This document shows, one piece after another, positions 32,347 through 44,490 of a stretch of DNA of 64,000 nt. Made by a program: the position numbers and the translations under genes. Position 1 is the stretch's first letter, and every line of letters begins with the position of its first letter. The notes under the pieces are model-generated. The model was not told where the DNA came from. It made no database searches and saw nothing but the letters and a program-made list of their open reading frames with translations. The DNA is from Scleromitrula shiraiana (taxonomy: Eukaryota; Ascomycota; Leotiomycetes; Helotiales; Sclerotiniaceae), in assembly GCA_028455995.1 (NCBI GenBank), contig JABELC010000006.1, positions 2,232,001 to 2,296,000 on the forward strand, given 5' to 3'.

Positions 32347-35251
32347 CTAATTCAGATCGATCGTTCTTCGCTTTTTGGCAGAATCGATTTGTAGGGGGAC
32401 TGCGTTTGCTGTCTTTAGCCATTCGCCGTTAAAAGCATTAATGAGCCAGTTGTTGAGTTCTGTTTCTCGTCAGTATATGCCATTTTTTTGATATGTAGAT
32501 TCAAAGAGTGAAGTACTTACTATCGTAAACAATCTTATGAGCGTTGTGGAAGAAGATTCCATGATCACTGTCAGGGAAAACATGAACATCGTAATTCTCC
32601 ACGCCAGCAATATCCAGTTTATCTAATAAAGTGAGCGTATTTTGCATATGCACGTTATCATCCGCCACACCATGCATAATCAAGAAACGAACATTCTCCG
32701 CCAATGCTGAAACATTCGTAATACTCGTGTTATCGTATCCACCCGGATTATGTTGAGGCATATGCATATATCGTTCGGTGTAGATAGAATTATAGAACCG
32801 CCAATCCGTGACAGGAGCAACAGCCATACCATAAGAAAATGTGTTTCCAGCATCTTGCTCGAGAGTTTTCAACGTCATGAATCCTCCGTATGACCAACCC
32901 CAGATAGACATTCTTGATGCATCGACATACTTCTTCGCAGCCCAGATCTTAGCTGTCTCGATTTGATCATGAGCTTCGTAGTAGCCGATGTTTCCTCGAA
33001 TAATGGTGCGGGCTTTACGTCCAATGAAACCAGTTCCACGACCATCAACTGTAACGACGATATAGCCGAGGTTTGATGCAACATATGCTTGGAAATCAAC
33101 AGTGAATATTTTATTGACGGTTTGAGATCCTGGACCGCCATAAAGGTAAAAGAGAACTGGATATTTCTTCTTTTCGCTGAAGTGAGGTGGTCGACGCTCA
33201 ACCACATTCAAATCATATCCGTCGATATTGACAGTAGAATAGATTTCGATAGGTAGTTCATGCTTTTTCGCCATTTCAGCTAGTGCTTTATTCTCCTCAA
33301 TGGTCTCCTCGTAGGTTCTGTCGTTGCTAGGAGTACTAATGACTTTCTGCCAAGGAATGTTTGGACCTTGATAACTCAAGAGTACATATCCAGCACCCTT
33401 TGAAAATGATGCCGAATAATATCCTTCTTTAGATGTATCTGTAAGGGCCTTTAGGTCCGTGCCTTCCAATGTGACACTATAAACCTGTCGTTGGATTGAG
33501 GATTCTTTGGTAGCGATGAAATATACAAGATTCTTCTTGAGATCAACAGCAGAAGGCGCTTTTACTACTTCCCAATCTCCGTAGGTAAGTAGAATAGGCT
33601 CTGGATTGTCGAGTGGGGTAAAATACGCCAGGTGATCATTATTCTCGTGAATGATCGTATCAATATAACCATCTTCTGGTCGTCCATTTGCTGGGTCGGC
33701 AGGAATATATGTCGTATCCTCAGAAACTTCAAACCACCCACCATCCAGCTTTTGAACATCGGTAGTTCGAACTGTCTTACCAGTGCGGGCTTCGACATCA
33801 ACAAGGACAACTCGTAATACATCACTTTCCCTGTTGGTTTCGCGAATAAGAGCTTTGCCCGTCGAGCCGGCCCAAACGACCTCTGTGATCAAAAGATCTT
33901 TTGGTTCAAATCCACCAGCGATGTTGACCTCAAACACATCATTCTTCGCAATGTCGTAGAATTGTAAATCGACAGTAGGATTTGGTGCTCCAGCCTTGGG
34001 ATACTTGATCTCTCTGACCTCGGGGTAGTTTTCTTCTCCTGGCAATGGCTTTTTACCACTCGGTCTAGAAGCAAAGTATTGAATGGGATATTCCGGTACT
34101 TCAGAGTCGTTTGTGCGAAGGAACGCTATATATTTGCCGCCTTCATCCCACCATGTTGCACTAGCCCCAGCGAAAACTTCTTCCTCATATACCCAATCCG
34201 GTGCACCATAAAATAAATCCGGACCTCCATCATTGGTAATTTGAAGGACAGTTGGTGAGGATAATTTCCTCAAGAACAAATTGTTATCGCGAGTGAAGAC
34301 AATAGCATCGCTCTGCGGACTCCAGCTTGCCAATTGTACTCGTGCATCCACATTTGCCGGATCCAGTGGCTCTGCGTTTTGTGTCTCGACGTCGAAGATC
34401 CAGTATTTGGCATAATATGAATGTCTCCAATTTGATTGAATATCCGTCGCGACAAGAACCTTCTTCAAATCCTTGCTCGGGAATACCTTTCCTGGGAGGA
34501 GTACTCGGCCTCCAACATTGAATAAGTTTTCCTTCATCAAAGTCTTTGTTGCCAAAGTCCCTTGTTCGCTCGCACTCCTCGATCTAACGTCTTCGACAAC
34601 CAAGTAATCTTTACCGCCCCCAGCACCCTGCTCCAGTAATAAGCCATCCTCTCCATTCACACCTTCGATCCAGCTGAGATCATGCGATGCGGGTCTCCAT
34701 TGTCCACCCATAACTTGGTCCAATGTAATCTTTTTTCCATTTCCTCTCGACGATGTAGCTTGCGGATCGTGTGGAGTCTGCGATGAATGCTTATACGCCT
34801 GTTTCCCTAGGAATATAAACAAAGCCAGTACCCAAAAGCCAATGAAACAGCCGCCAACAATCCATATCAACCTTTTTAACTTCTTGTCGACCACTTTCTC
34901 GTGCGATGATGAATGTGGCAGGAACGCACCATCCTCCAAATCGTAATCTTTCTCCTCATCATCGTCATCCAAACGTGCTTGAGGGGGAGCGTGTTCATCA
35001 TCCGCATATGCCATCTCTCCTCTGGGAGGAAACTTTGGAGTTACCATTGTCGACTTCTCAGTTGCATTTGAGGTTCCCTCCGCAGCGACACGTTCACCGA
35101 TTCGATCGAAGACCAGACTCGTGGTTGATGCGGTGGAGGCGTTGGAATCGGACGATTTTCGTGGATGAGGTTCCTGACCTCTTGGTAGGAGTTGCTCGGC
35201 TTCGGAAGTGGGCCCAGCCATATCTGAGGGTATTGATGCCAAGAAGGACAT
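32347..35251 (-). CDS. dapB: Vacuolar dipeptidyl aminopeptidase B (DPP IV family)
   Basis: Two exons, 32521-35251 and 32347-32459, with a 61-bp intron; 2,844 nt encode 947 residues. Type II membrane protein: cytosolic acidic tail of about 125 residues, one membrane segment at about 128-148 (LIWIVGGCFIGFWVLALFIFL), then a beta-propeller and an alpha/beta-hydrolase domain. Catalytic triad: Ser787 in GWSYGG, Asp864/865 in ADDNVH, and His897 in DSDHG. The DWVYEEEVF motif that binds the substrate N-terminus is present. It removes X-Pro/X-Ala dipeptides. The second exon (from LNNWLINAFNGEW) is missed if the first exon is simply read to its stop at 32501. Met11 (MAGPTSEAEQLL) is an alternative start. 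Confidence 0.93.
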
Positions 35252-36543
35252 GTATGAATCTATATTAAATCACTATGTAATTCTTCAAAACATTTTTTCT
35301 ATGATTGGAAAAAACAAATAATTTATCAACAAGACACAAAGCATAAAATTTCAATTGTAGAAGCGAGTTTCCTAACAGAATTGTATGGAGGAATGATTCT
35401 ATTGAGGATGATTTTGGGATGAACTTCTAGAAAGTTGGCTTTGTTATCAATGGATTCAATTGCTTAGGGCCATAATCTAAAAGGGATTAGCGTCATTCAG
35501 CTCGTTGACGATAGGGTCTTGGCTTCTAACTTGAATGTCTTTTCTTTTATGGAGGTCTCAGGCTGGTTCAGATTAGAATAGAATAATCTATAAAATTTAA
35601 TTATCTTATCTATAATAAATTATAATAACTTGAAGCATTATCTACTATAAATAATAAATTAAAAATACCATTAAAAAAGAGATTGATGGTATAGGTCTGA
35701 TTAATCAGCAAAATGAAGGCTCTTATAGCCCTTTCTGTCATCTACTAGTAGTACTACTAAAAATTAAACCAGACCTCCATATATCAAGCCAAAAATTATT
35801 TATAGTATCTACAATAAAGGTACTCACTTTGCTGTATAGGAATCAGTCATATACCGTGACATAATGATATTAAAATTTAATGCTCAAACGCCAGCCAGCT
35901 TAAAGAAGGAAACCTATTTATTATTATTGACCAGGTAATCGTACATGAAACGCATATTCTAGTTTACGAAAACAATCAATTCCACGACTAAAAAAAAAAG
36001 ACAAAAAAACAAAGAATTCTTCCCACACAAGTGACACAAGTCGGAAACTGGAGCAGGATCCAAATACAAATACATTCTAATAAATACCGACCCAAGATTG
36101 ATTTCTTCAAGCCAAGAATCGATATTAATTCAATGGCGTAGTACAATCAATACAAGTAAGATTTTAAATTGACAACTCAGCCGCATTACCATGGTGAGAT
36201 TTTATGTTGCTCAATATATACTCGGTTTAACATCCGAGTCTTCTATTCATATTCATAGCAAGATTAGGATCTAGGATCTAGGATCTAGGATTTAGCATAT
36301 ACAAAGTATGGGATAGGTATTGCTTTGGTTGCTGGTATGCCAGTAGATGATATATGCGCTGAAATGAAAGGAAAGTAAATAGCCACCCATACATACATAC
36401 CATACCATACATACATACCATACATACATGTCCTAAAGATGAAACGCAACCACATGCCACAGCAATTCTTCAACCAAAGCACAACAAACCACCCAGTCTT
36501 TTGCACCTCCCATCCCCCATCCATCTATCACACAACAACCGTC
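35252..36543. other. AT-rich intergenic region with short repeats
   Basis: No gene. Contains an inverted pair TATGGAGGTCT (about 35549) / AGACCTCCATA (about 35772), a CTAG palindrome CTACTAGTAGTACTACTA near 35741, a 7-bp tandem (GGATCTA) near 36268-36292, and CATA-rich microsatellite DNA at 36389-36430. The bracketed AT-rich 35550-35785 could be a small decayed element. Confidence 0.5.
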
Positions 36544-37458
36544 CTAAGCCCGCCCCTCCGCATCCCTAACCATACAAACAAAAGTAAACCGCTCCTTCTC
36601 CTCCCCGCTCAACCCACCGCTCCCCGCACCCCCCCCACCAACCGAACAATACGTCTCGCGGTCCGTCCAGCCCATTCTCCTATAAAGCGGGGCCCCCTGC
36701 GCAGAAGCCTCCAGATAGATACCCGCGCCCTGCCGTCGCGCTTTCTCAATCCCATACTGTAGGAGTGTTTTGCCAAGACCGAGACGCGTGTGTGATGGGC
36801 GGGTGCCGAGCATGCTGAGACCTGCGGTTTGTTGGGGGTGATGAGTTGATGGATTGATGGATCGATAGTGCTGAATTGATAGTGCTAGATGAGGGGAACT
36901 TACAATGCATATTTTTTCCGTCCATGTACTCTCTATGTTTCTTCTGCATGCCCTCCATGAATTCTTTCATTAACTCGCTATTCGCTCCCTCGGGCAATGG
37001 ATTACCATTTCCATCTCCAGTTCCATCCCCATCCCCAGCATTTTCCTTCCGCGCTCTAGAGATATCCTGGGGGTATTCCCACTTCGCAAACGCAACAATT
37101 TCCCTACAATCAAAGTCAAAACCATCATCAACATCAACACCAACCTCAACCCATCCATCCATTCATCCCCCACCCCCAAAAAACAAAACAAAAACAAAAA
37201 CAAAAGCCAAAAAAAACACACATACCCACCCCCCCCAACCATCATACAAATCTCCCCACCCCCACCCCCATCCCCACCGCCACCGCCACGTGCCATATCC
37301 GCCATAAAATCCGCGGCCCACCAATCCCTCTGCGCCTCGTACGCAACACGCGGCATCAGCGACTCGTTGATCCTACTGGATGCGAAGGCCTGGAGGTATA
37401 TTTCCGCCAGCTGAGCCGCGTCTGCTGCGGTGGTGGCCTTTTGGAGTTGGAATGTCAT
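36544..37458 (-). CDS. GNAT-family N-acetyltransferase
   Basis: Three exons (minus): 37226-37458, 36904-37103, 36544-36821; introns are 122 and 82 bp and 711 nt encode 236 residues. The donor of intron 1 is taken as GTATGT at 37225 because it restores frame into EIVAFAKWEYP; nearby GT sites in the G-rich run also exist, so that junction is less sure. Residues 1-55 form the N-terminal helix pair (LAEIYLQAFAS). EIVAFAKW is the central strand, and TRLGLGKTLLQYGIEKARRQG is the acetyl-CoA site (Q/R-x-x-G-x-G/A). IYLEASAQGAPLYRRMGW completes the fold. A Gly-rich insert (GGGGGDGGGGG) lies at the end of exon 1. The substrate is unknown. Confidence 0.8.
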
Positions 37459-37580
37459 GTTGTTGCTTTGTTTGGAGTTTGGAGTTTGATGTTTGGAGTT
37501 TGGAGTTTGGAGTTTGGAGTTTGGAGTTTGATGTTTGGAGTTTGATGTTTGAGGTTTGAGGTTGAGTGTATGATATGATG
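37459..37580. repeat. 7-bp tandem repeat GGAGTTT with GATGTTT variants
   Basis: Just upstream of the acetyltransferase start the sequence consists of consecutive GGAGTTT units with interspersed TGATGTTT variants from about 37469 to 37560. It is likely part of the 5' untranslated region or promoter. Confidence 0.85.
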
Positions 37581-37714
37581 ATATAATGATTTTTTACCTT
37601 TTTAACTTTTTTTGTGCATGAATCGGACGTGGGCTTGCGGGGGAGTTTCTGGAGCTACTAGTAGTGGTGGTGTTGGTTGGTTGTACTTATTTGGCGTTGG
37701 TTTAAAGTTTATGT

Positions 37715-37716
<2 letters not shown>

Positions 37717-37747
<31 letters not shown>
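37717..37747. repeat. (AT)n microsatellite
   Basis: About 15 AT dinucleotides in the region upstream of the acetyltransferase gene. Similar short (AT)n tracts occur at 39268-39290 and 39375-39394. Confidence 0.9.
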
Positions 37748-37751
<4 letters not shown>

Positions 37752-38097
37752 TATGGATACACATTTAAAAATTGAGCTAAGATACGAGATAGTGGGATGG
37801 TTTTTCTTAGGGTGGAGTCATTATGCTTTGGATGGATGATATTTTACTAATCTATTATTAATTCGAATAGAGACGTGATTATTTGTCTAGGTTCTAGGTT
37901 CTAGGTTCAGACTCGGACTCATTTTCTTCTGATCATTATTCATGGTAACATCAAAATCCACCAGATTACATTACATTACATCACATTACATTACATCATA
38001 TCAAATAACGAAATACACGCCTTGGTATAAACAAACACCCATCATCTCCATGTTATGCTATCAACAAACCATCCATCCCCTCCGCCAAAAATCCCCA
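37748..38097. other. Intergenic with simple repeats
   Basis: Contains CTAGGTT repeats near 37890-37910 and ATTACATTACATC repeats near 37968-38000. No gene. Confidence 0.5.
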
Positions 38098-39201
38098 CTA
38101 CAAACACCCCTCCCTAAAAGCCCTCTTATTAACCTCCGGCGCCTCCCCCAGCATATCCGGATACTTCCACCGAAACCCCCACTTAAACCACAGTTTAAAC
38201 TTCATCCCCGCACCCATCCCCTTCCACTCCTCCGCCAACCTAGCCTGCTCCTCCGCACTCCTAGCCTTATACGTCGGTCCCGTACAGCAAAGAAACAGGA
38301 ATGAAATACAACACCACGAGTACGGCGTCCCTCTCTTCCGATTCTTCCCCAGCATAATCCCTTTGAAGGAAAGCCAGGATTCGAGAAGCCCGATGAGGAG
38401 CCAGAGGACGATCCAGCCGACGGGGAGAGCGATCACAAGGATGAGGAGAGGGTGGTCGCCGCACCCGTACGTGCAGTAGTAGTCATCGGAGGAGGAATCG
38501 CCCGGGTAGTAGGAGCTAGCGTATGCGAAAGTGGGGTAACAGGAAGCAGTTGCGAGGACGGTGGTACATGTCGTAGTAGGCGTGTAGCAGTAAGACATAT
38601 AATCCGGTTGGTATTCGCTAGAAAGCGTCGCTAAAACATCGGCGCCGACATCGGTAGGGTTGAGAATGGCTTGCACTTGTGTGTAAGCGTAGATGCGATC
38701 ATCGTCGTAGACGGTTGTGGACGCTGAGGTGGTGATTGTGGCTGGTGTGACGAAGGTTTGGATGATAGGGGGGAGGGTGACGGGGACGTTGGTTACGTAG
38801 GTCCAGGTTTGGAGAGTTCCGGTGCAACTTGCAAGGGGAGTGTAGGTTATTGGAACGAGGTAGCTGGTATACAGGGAGGAAGAAGTAGAATCATCGGCGT
38901 AGTTATATGTTGGTGTTGGGGTGGTACCTGCGCCGGGTGGAAGAACAACCTCGAGAATTGTGACGTGCGCGTACTCAGAAGTGTCAGTTATGGTTGTGAT
39001 GGCATTGGTAACGGGTGTAGCTTTCGGGATGACAGGTTCAGTGAATGTCTCCACTTCGTAATCGGTACTAGCGGTACCGTGATATACGTAGGAATCAGTA
39101 TAGACGGAAATCTCAACATAACTCGTGACGATGTAAGGAGCTGGTGCTGCGGTGATACAAGTTGCTAGGAATAGCGCAGATATGAGATTGAGAAATCTCA
39201 T
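38098..39201 (-). CDS. Secretory-pathway Ser/Thr-rich single-pass membrane protein
   Basis: Intronless 367-residue protein. Residues 1-19 are a signal peptide (FLNLISALFLATCITAAPA). Residues 20-245 are Thr/Ser/Val/Tyr-rich, likely O-glycosylated, with six or more Cys (TPTTTCTTVLATASCYP, YYCTYGCGDH). Residues about 253-278 are a membrane helix (LLILVIALPVGWIVLWLLIGLLESW). The remaining 85 residues are cytosolic, basic and aromatic (KFKLWFKWGFRWKYPDML). The layout resembles a wall-stress sensor or adhesin with a cytoplasmic tail, but I recognise no family. G+C-rich codon use contrasts with the AT-rich DNA to its right. Confidence 0.8.
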   Translation of the reverse strand: MRFLNLISALFLATCITAAPAPYIVTSYVEISVYTDSYVYHGTASTDYEVETFTEPVIPKATPVTNAITTITDTSEYAHVTILEVVLPPGAGTTPTPTYNYADDSTSSSLYTSYLVPITYTPLASCTGTLQTWTYVTNVPVTLPPIIQTFVTPATITTSASTTVYDDDRIYAYTQVQAILNPTDVGADVLATLSSEYQPDYMSYCYTPTTTCTTVLATASCYPTFAYASSYYPGDSSSDDYYCTYGCGDHPLLILVIALPVGWIVLWLLIGLLESWLSFKGIMLGKNRKRGTPYSWCCISFLFLCCTGPTYKARSAEEQARLAEEWKGMGAGMKFKLWFKWGFRWKYPDMLGEAPEVNKRAFREGCL

Positions 39202-41519
39202 TTCTGCTCTTGTATCTTGATATGTATGACGAGGTAAATGGGAAGAATTAATTAATTATCAATTAAACATATATATATATATATATATATTGAGAGGTAG
39301 AAACCAGTATTAATCTTTAAATGATGAACGAGAGTGTCAATTGCATTGATATATATACATGCAACTGATATATATGTATATATATATATATATAAACAAC
39401 GAAAGAACGAGTTCAAAAACTCCAAAAAAACACAATCGAGAGCGACTCAGAAGAAAAAGAAGAAGGGGAAAAAAAAAGACGACGGACGACGATACTACTA
39501 TCACAAGCAAAAGTGAAGAATTAAAAAAAAAAAACCCCCCTTCCCGACAACGAGGATGGGATCATCTTAAGCTTATTATTCTATAGCGCCAATTACTAAG
39601 AACAAGGTTATTTTAAGGTTAAGATTATTTTTTTATCTACATTGGGCAATTCATCCACTCTTACCTGACTGTTGCCTGTTGGATATCGGGTCAGGAACTC
39701 GAGCCTGATACGCTGCTTTTTCTTTATTGGTATGTATTTATGTGACAAGTTTAAGAACAATGGATTCTTGTTAATAAATTATTTTAAAAATATGTTAAGA
39801 TTTTTTTAAGATATTAGTGTAATAAATCTTATTTTAGAGCAAAAACGAGAATTAAATAGACTGGCAATAAAACCTCTCTTTTTGTACTATTAAAGAGAAG
39901 AGGCACTGTGAATTATAGATTTTATTAAGGGTGGGCAGTGTTTGGTTATACAGTCCCTACTCGCTCGTGCACTTGGCATTTAAATACGGGTTAGGGTTTT
40001 TAGACCACCGAGTACATATATTTATTTATATTTATATTGATCCCTACGGTATCACGTATTTAGGGAGCGAACCTGAATAGAATTCAATGATTTCCCTGAA
40101 TGAATTTTAGGAAATCGGCTATTTTAGTGCTTGGGCACATTAAAACTTCAAACATTGATGTATTAAACTTGTAATTAACTAAAAGTTGAATTTTATATAG
40201 TATAAAGTAATCAAGTTTTAGTGTAAAGTAGTCAAGTTTAAACTCAAGGATTAATCTCGAGTAAATTTTAGGTAAACTTCGGCTAGAATTCATCGATTTG
40301 AAGCTATATCTAAAATGGCCTCGTCGTCGATTTTACATTACAGGGTTATTCAACATAGATTTTTATTAGTTAAAGATTTATCTAATTTTTTATTAAATCT
40401 ATATAAGTATGGTTTTAGGCTATAAAGCCGCAACTATTTCTATATAATTGATTTTTTTAATTGATTTAAAGAATTAATAACTTTATTATTTTGAATAAAA
40501 ATGATTTTTTATAGAATTTGAAGGTATATTTATATTATTTTTTAATGTATATTATTATTAGTAATATTATTAATAATATTACTATTGATATTAATTTAAG
40601 TATATTAATAAAAGAAATGCAGGATTGGTTTTGATATATTAATTAAATTAGGAAATAATAAAATATATTAATTATTAGTATAATTTAAAAATAAAAATAT
40701 ATTAATTTTATATGCAAATATAAATAAAAATATATTAATTTTATATATAAACTTTATATTAATTTAGTTTTATATAATTATTTGAAATAAACTTAAAAGT
40801 CAATCAAGAGTTTAAACTGAATTTGTATTAATAAAAGATCACTTCCCGAAAATCAATTTATAGTGCAATTGAAATTTCAATTATAGTATAAAAATTTCTT
40901 TTTTTGAATGGTATTTAAGAAATCCCTGAATAGGTGATACTGTAGGGGATATTTATAATTATTATTTGTGAAGGTTATATTCATAGACAATTAGGAAGGT
41001 TGAGTTTGAGTTGAGTTTCAATCGTAGAAAGGATTGAGATACTGATTACGGAAGTATCATAGTATCATAGTATCATAGACAGAGTTATTATTATAATAAT
41101 AAATATTCGATACACTACAGTGAAATCCAACATCAGATCCAGGCTCATCATCATCAGTGTTCCAAGAAGTCGTCCGTGCGAAGAGCAGCCAGCCTAGACT
41201 CAAAAGACCGAAAGAGTCCTACCGCGCTCGCTTAAATGCTGTATTCTTTGTCTCCGAGTCGCTAGACCTAAAGAGTGATTGATACATCCCATTCTAGATC
41301 CGGATAAGGGGGGAAGATTTCGGCGATTTTCTATTCTTTTGCCCATACAATTTTGGGGTGACTCTATGGTTTTCCCCGTTGAGATGAATACTGACTAATT
41401 TACGACTATCTATCGGCGCTTTCAAAGTTCGTTGGCCAAGCACTTGCACCAAGATAATGTATCAAATGGGGCGGCTTTTTCGTTATCACGAATGCGGAGA
41501 TTAGAAATATGAGACTCGT
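39202..41519. other. AT-rich gene-free region, probably repeat-derived
   Basis: 2.3 kb with no supported gene. Contains (AT)n tracts, an A-rich lysine-like frame at 39334-39590 that is low complexity, and a strongly AT-rich core at about 40370-40910 compatible with RIP-mutated repeat DNA. Near 41048-41080 there is a three-fold 10-bp repeat AGTATCATAG. No terminal inverted repeats were found here by eye. Confidence 0.5.
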
Positions 41520-44490
41520 TGCGATGGAAATGGGGACTGTTGCTCACTCGTCAGCATATACCACTTATATTGGAAGCAAGTTTGACCGAAGATTAGAACA
41601 TACACATCTATTCGAACTGCTCTCTCAAACCCATCAAGGCACCATCCGGACCAGAAAGCTCTTTGGCGTCCATCCCGAAAACGCTACTCATAAATGATAA
41701 CGGCAGGAAGATTATAGTTATCACGGTGAATAACATAACGGCTCGTCCTTGTCGCGCATCTTCGCTCGCGCTTTAATGCCCTAGCTGAGTCCACAACGCC
41801 AGCGTGTTGCTGTTTGAGGTCTAGGGAATCTCGCAGTCGATCTGCGATGTCACGCATATCCTGTTCAAGCTGATCAAGCTCTTCGATCTATCTGGACACT
41901 GTCTCAATACAAGCAATTGATTTGATAACAAGTTGTCCAAACTGAGGGATCCTTTCAGAAGAGTGCATTTGTTCTGGGGGACGAATATAATGATCTTTCG
42001 TTGCTATGCTTTGATTTCAAAGCTCGTATAAAATTGACTGCGATAGAGGCAAAGTGTTTGTAGATGTTGCTTCACCTTGCCCATACTGATGTATTAAAAG
42101 CCTCGAAAAAGCTCGTGCAATCTTTGACCTGAAAGAAATCAGACCATGGCAATACAATCTATTATCTTCTTGGATTTACGGGACGAGATTTTCTTACTGT
42201 TTGACGTAAATGCTTTGCATCATTCCCAGCTGATGAATAATATCGTGAGTTTCCTGTAACAAGATCACGTCTTGACTGATGATGAAGTACTCTGAACTAT
42301 TAATACCTCTGTCGAAACGTGCTACGTTACTGCGAAATGTATCAAGCAATTTAATCTTCATTTCAGTCTACATATAGTCAGTAAATCTTCGAAATGTATC
42401 TACAATGTACGTACTACTATCCTAATCGCATATTTGAGTATATTGATAACATCTGGCTTCATGTCGTAGATATCCGGACGGTCAAAAAGTACCACTGAAC
42501 ATTCCTTCATGATGGTCAAAGCTAAGTCATAAACAGAATATGTGACCTTCACGAGGTTCTGTCAGATAAGATAGAATGCGCCGATGCACATTAGAAACAT
42601 CAGTTTTGTTTCGCCCAAGACGTTGAGGAAAACTAGTGATAATGGTCCCTAGGAATATATCAACTAGTAATTTGAAACCAGATTTGAAGATATTCACTTA
42701 CATTCATCCAGTATAAATAGCCATAACTGATCCACCATAACAATCCGAGCAGGAAAAGACGTTGACCCCCCTTTTGTACCTCGTCAAACTATCTGGGTTT
42801 GATCTTTATCCTGGGTGTTTCTAAACTTGGGAAATTAAGACTGATGGAGTGTACGGCGTGGGTGAACAGGCAGCTCACTGTACAGATGCCTCTCCACTAA
42901 GCTTATGTCTCTTTCAAGATTTATAGCTTCACAAACTTTGGCAGCCTGCATAAGAAAAGCGCCGCAAGGTCCTAGCCACAATGACAAAAGACTATGAAGA
43001 TGTTTTTGAGCATTAAATATTTGTTTCAATGGTGCAACAAGATCTCCGATACGCATTTCGTTGCGAGATGATTTCCTACGGTTTCCAAGTGCAAGTTCGT
43101 TTACAAGAGCAACCGCTTTTACTCTAGTACACTCCACATCCCAATGGAGATAAGGCATCTAGTGAACCAAGTCAGTATGTGAGATTCAAGAGTAAAAATT
43201 TAGTTTACAAATATAATCATATTGTTGCTAGTGTCATCTCTAGGAAGTGGTGAATGATGAGTTTCACTGCAAGTGCTTCGCGATTTCGCATGTGAGCATC
43301 GTATAAGCATTAAAAGCTGATTTTAGATCTCTGACTTGTACACATACCTGGCAAGAAGAATGAACAAGATGAGCGCATGCGTCGAGCATGAATGGGATCG
43401 TTCATGGATTCTTCCTGCTGTCCTAAGCAGCGCTCTTTTTAGAGAAGTTCGGATGCTTTTGAATGCTTATTCTCCATCTCCCCATAGTACTTTATTATTG
43501 CTTTCCATAGTTAAGGTTAGTGTGTGTCTCACTGGCAAACTACGTTCTTACTTCAATCCACTCCATGTTGTTAGCAGGGAAGCGAAAGTAGCTGATAGTG
43601 CCAGCAACATTATCTTCGGGCGTAACGGTCCAAGGATCGTCACCTGCTTCGCGATCAAAAGCTTTTGAGAGAGGATAGTCATCTATTTGAAGTTGGTTGA
43701 AGGATGAAAGGTAGTGTGGACCTTTCCTTAAAGTAATTTTAGAAACATTGAGACCATATCCAGAGTCCTCTGTAGAAATTGTATCGCTTTTAATGCTATC
43801 ATTATCAACCGAGCTCTCTGGTTGACATTCCTGATATCTTTGCTGGGATTTGATAGAATCTAGCTCCTGGATCAATTCTGCTTCTTTAACGAGCAATCTT
43901 GACAGTAGCGTCCTGTCTGGATTACTGCGACATTTTTATGCTGTGTTGCACCCATGCAAGTCTCCTTTCTTTGAGTTGTAGACGGCAGTGTAATTACTTT
44001 CTTTGCTAACGAATTTTCTCCGCCTTTCAGAAATTTGATTTAACTCTCGCTGTATTTCCTGCTGGTAATTTTCTGAGAGTCCCGCTTCAAATCGATCGCG
44101 CTGGTTATATGTACAGCGGAGATACAAAACAACATAATCCTTATTTTCTATAAGCTTTTGTGATGCTGGGTCATCCCACATATTTTCCTTCAGTAAAAAG
44201 GTCTCATCTGTACTATCAACACTTGCTGAATTGATGGCAGTCATTGGAAAGTCCTTATCATCTGGAAAATAAAATCTACAGACACTTTCTTAAGTATCAA
44301 AACATAGAGCCAGTCTCGTTATGAATGTTGAATTTCAATTTGCATCCAAACAACTTTCTAGGAATAAAGGAGCTGAAGTAATTCATAACGTGGGGTGGCA
44401 TGCAAGAATATGTGTGTGGAACCGACTGGGGAATGAAATAACGAATTTCCCGTGGGTCTAGTACTTCCCACGCTCTCTTCTTGGTCACCT
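41520..44490 (-). pseudogene. CorA-like Mg2+ transporter domain protein, decayed
   Basis: Minus-strand pieces follow the order of a fungal CorA-like family: KRAWEVLDPREIRYFIPQ (44470), an acidic linker, SYFRFPANNMEWIE (43560), PYLHWDVE (43150), PVHPRRTLHQS (42850), GTKGGSTSFPARIVMVDQLW (42760), then the membrane end VMLFTVITIIFLPLSFMSSVFGM (41750-41680) and a second hydrophobic helix (ATVPISIATSLIFLISAF, 41560-41510). Breaks include TAA after RRTLHQS and TGA before RGTKGG (both within 42770-42840), a frame change just before the first membrane helix near 41770, and TAG and TGA between the two helices. Normally such proteins are cation channels or membrane-anchored regulators. Intron positions were not resolved. 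Confidence 0.75.

Noticed and set aside
34906..35268. 120-codon frame opposite the N-terminus of dapB
   Set aside because: Antisense shadow of the acidic cytosolic tail; no independent start context or domain.
36268..36292. GGATCTA tandem considered as a telomere-like repeat
   Set aside because: Only three units and not TTAGGG; ordinary microsatellite.
39334..39590. Lysine-rich frame in an A-rich region
   Set aside because: Composition is driven by poly-A tracts and no upstream gene structure supports it.
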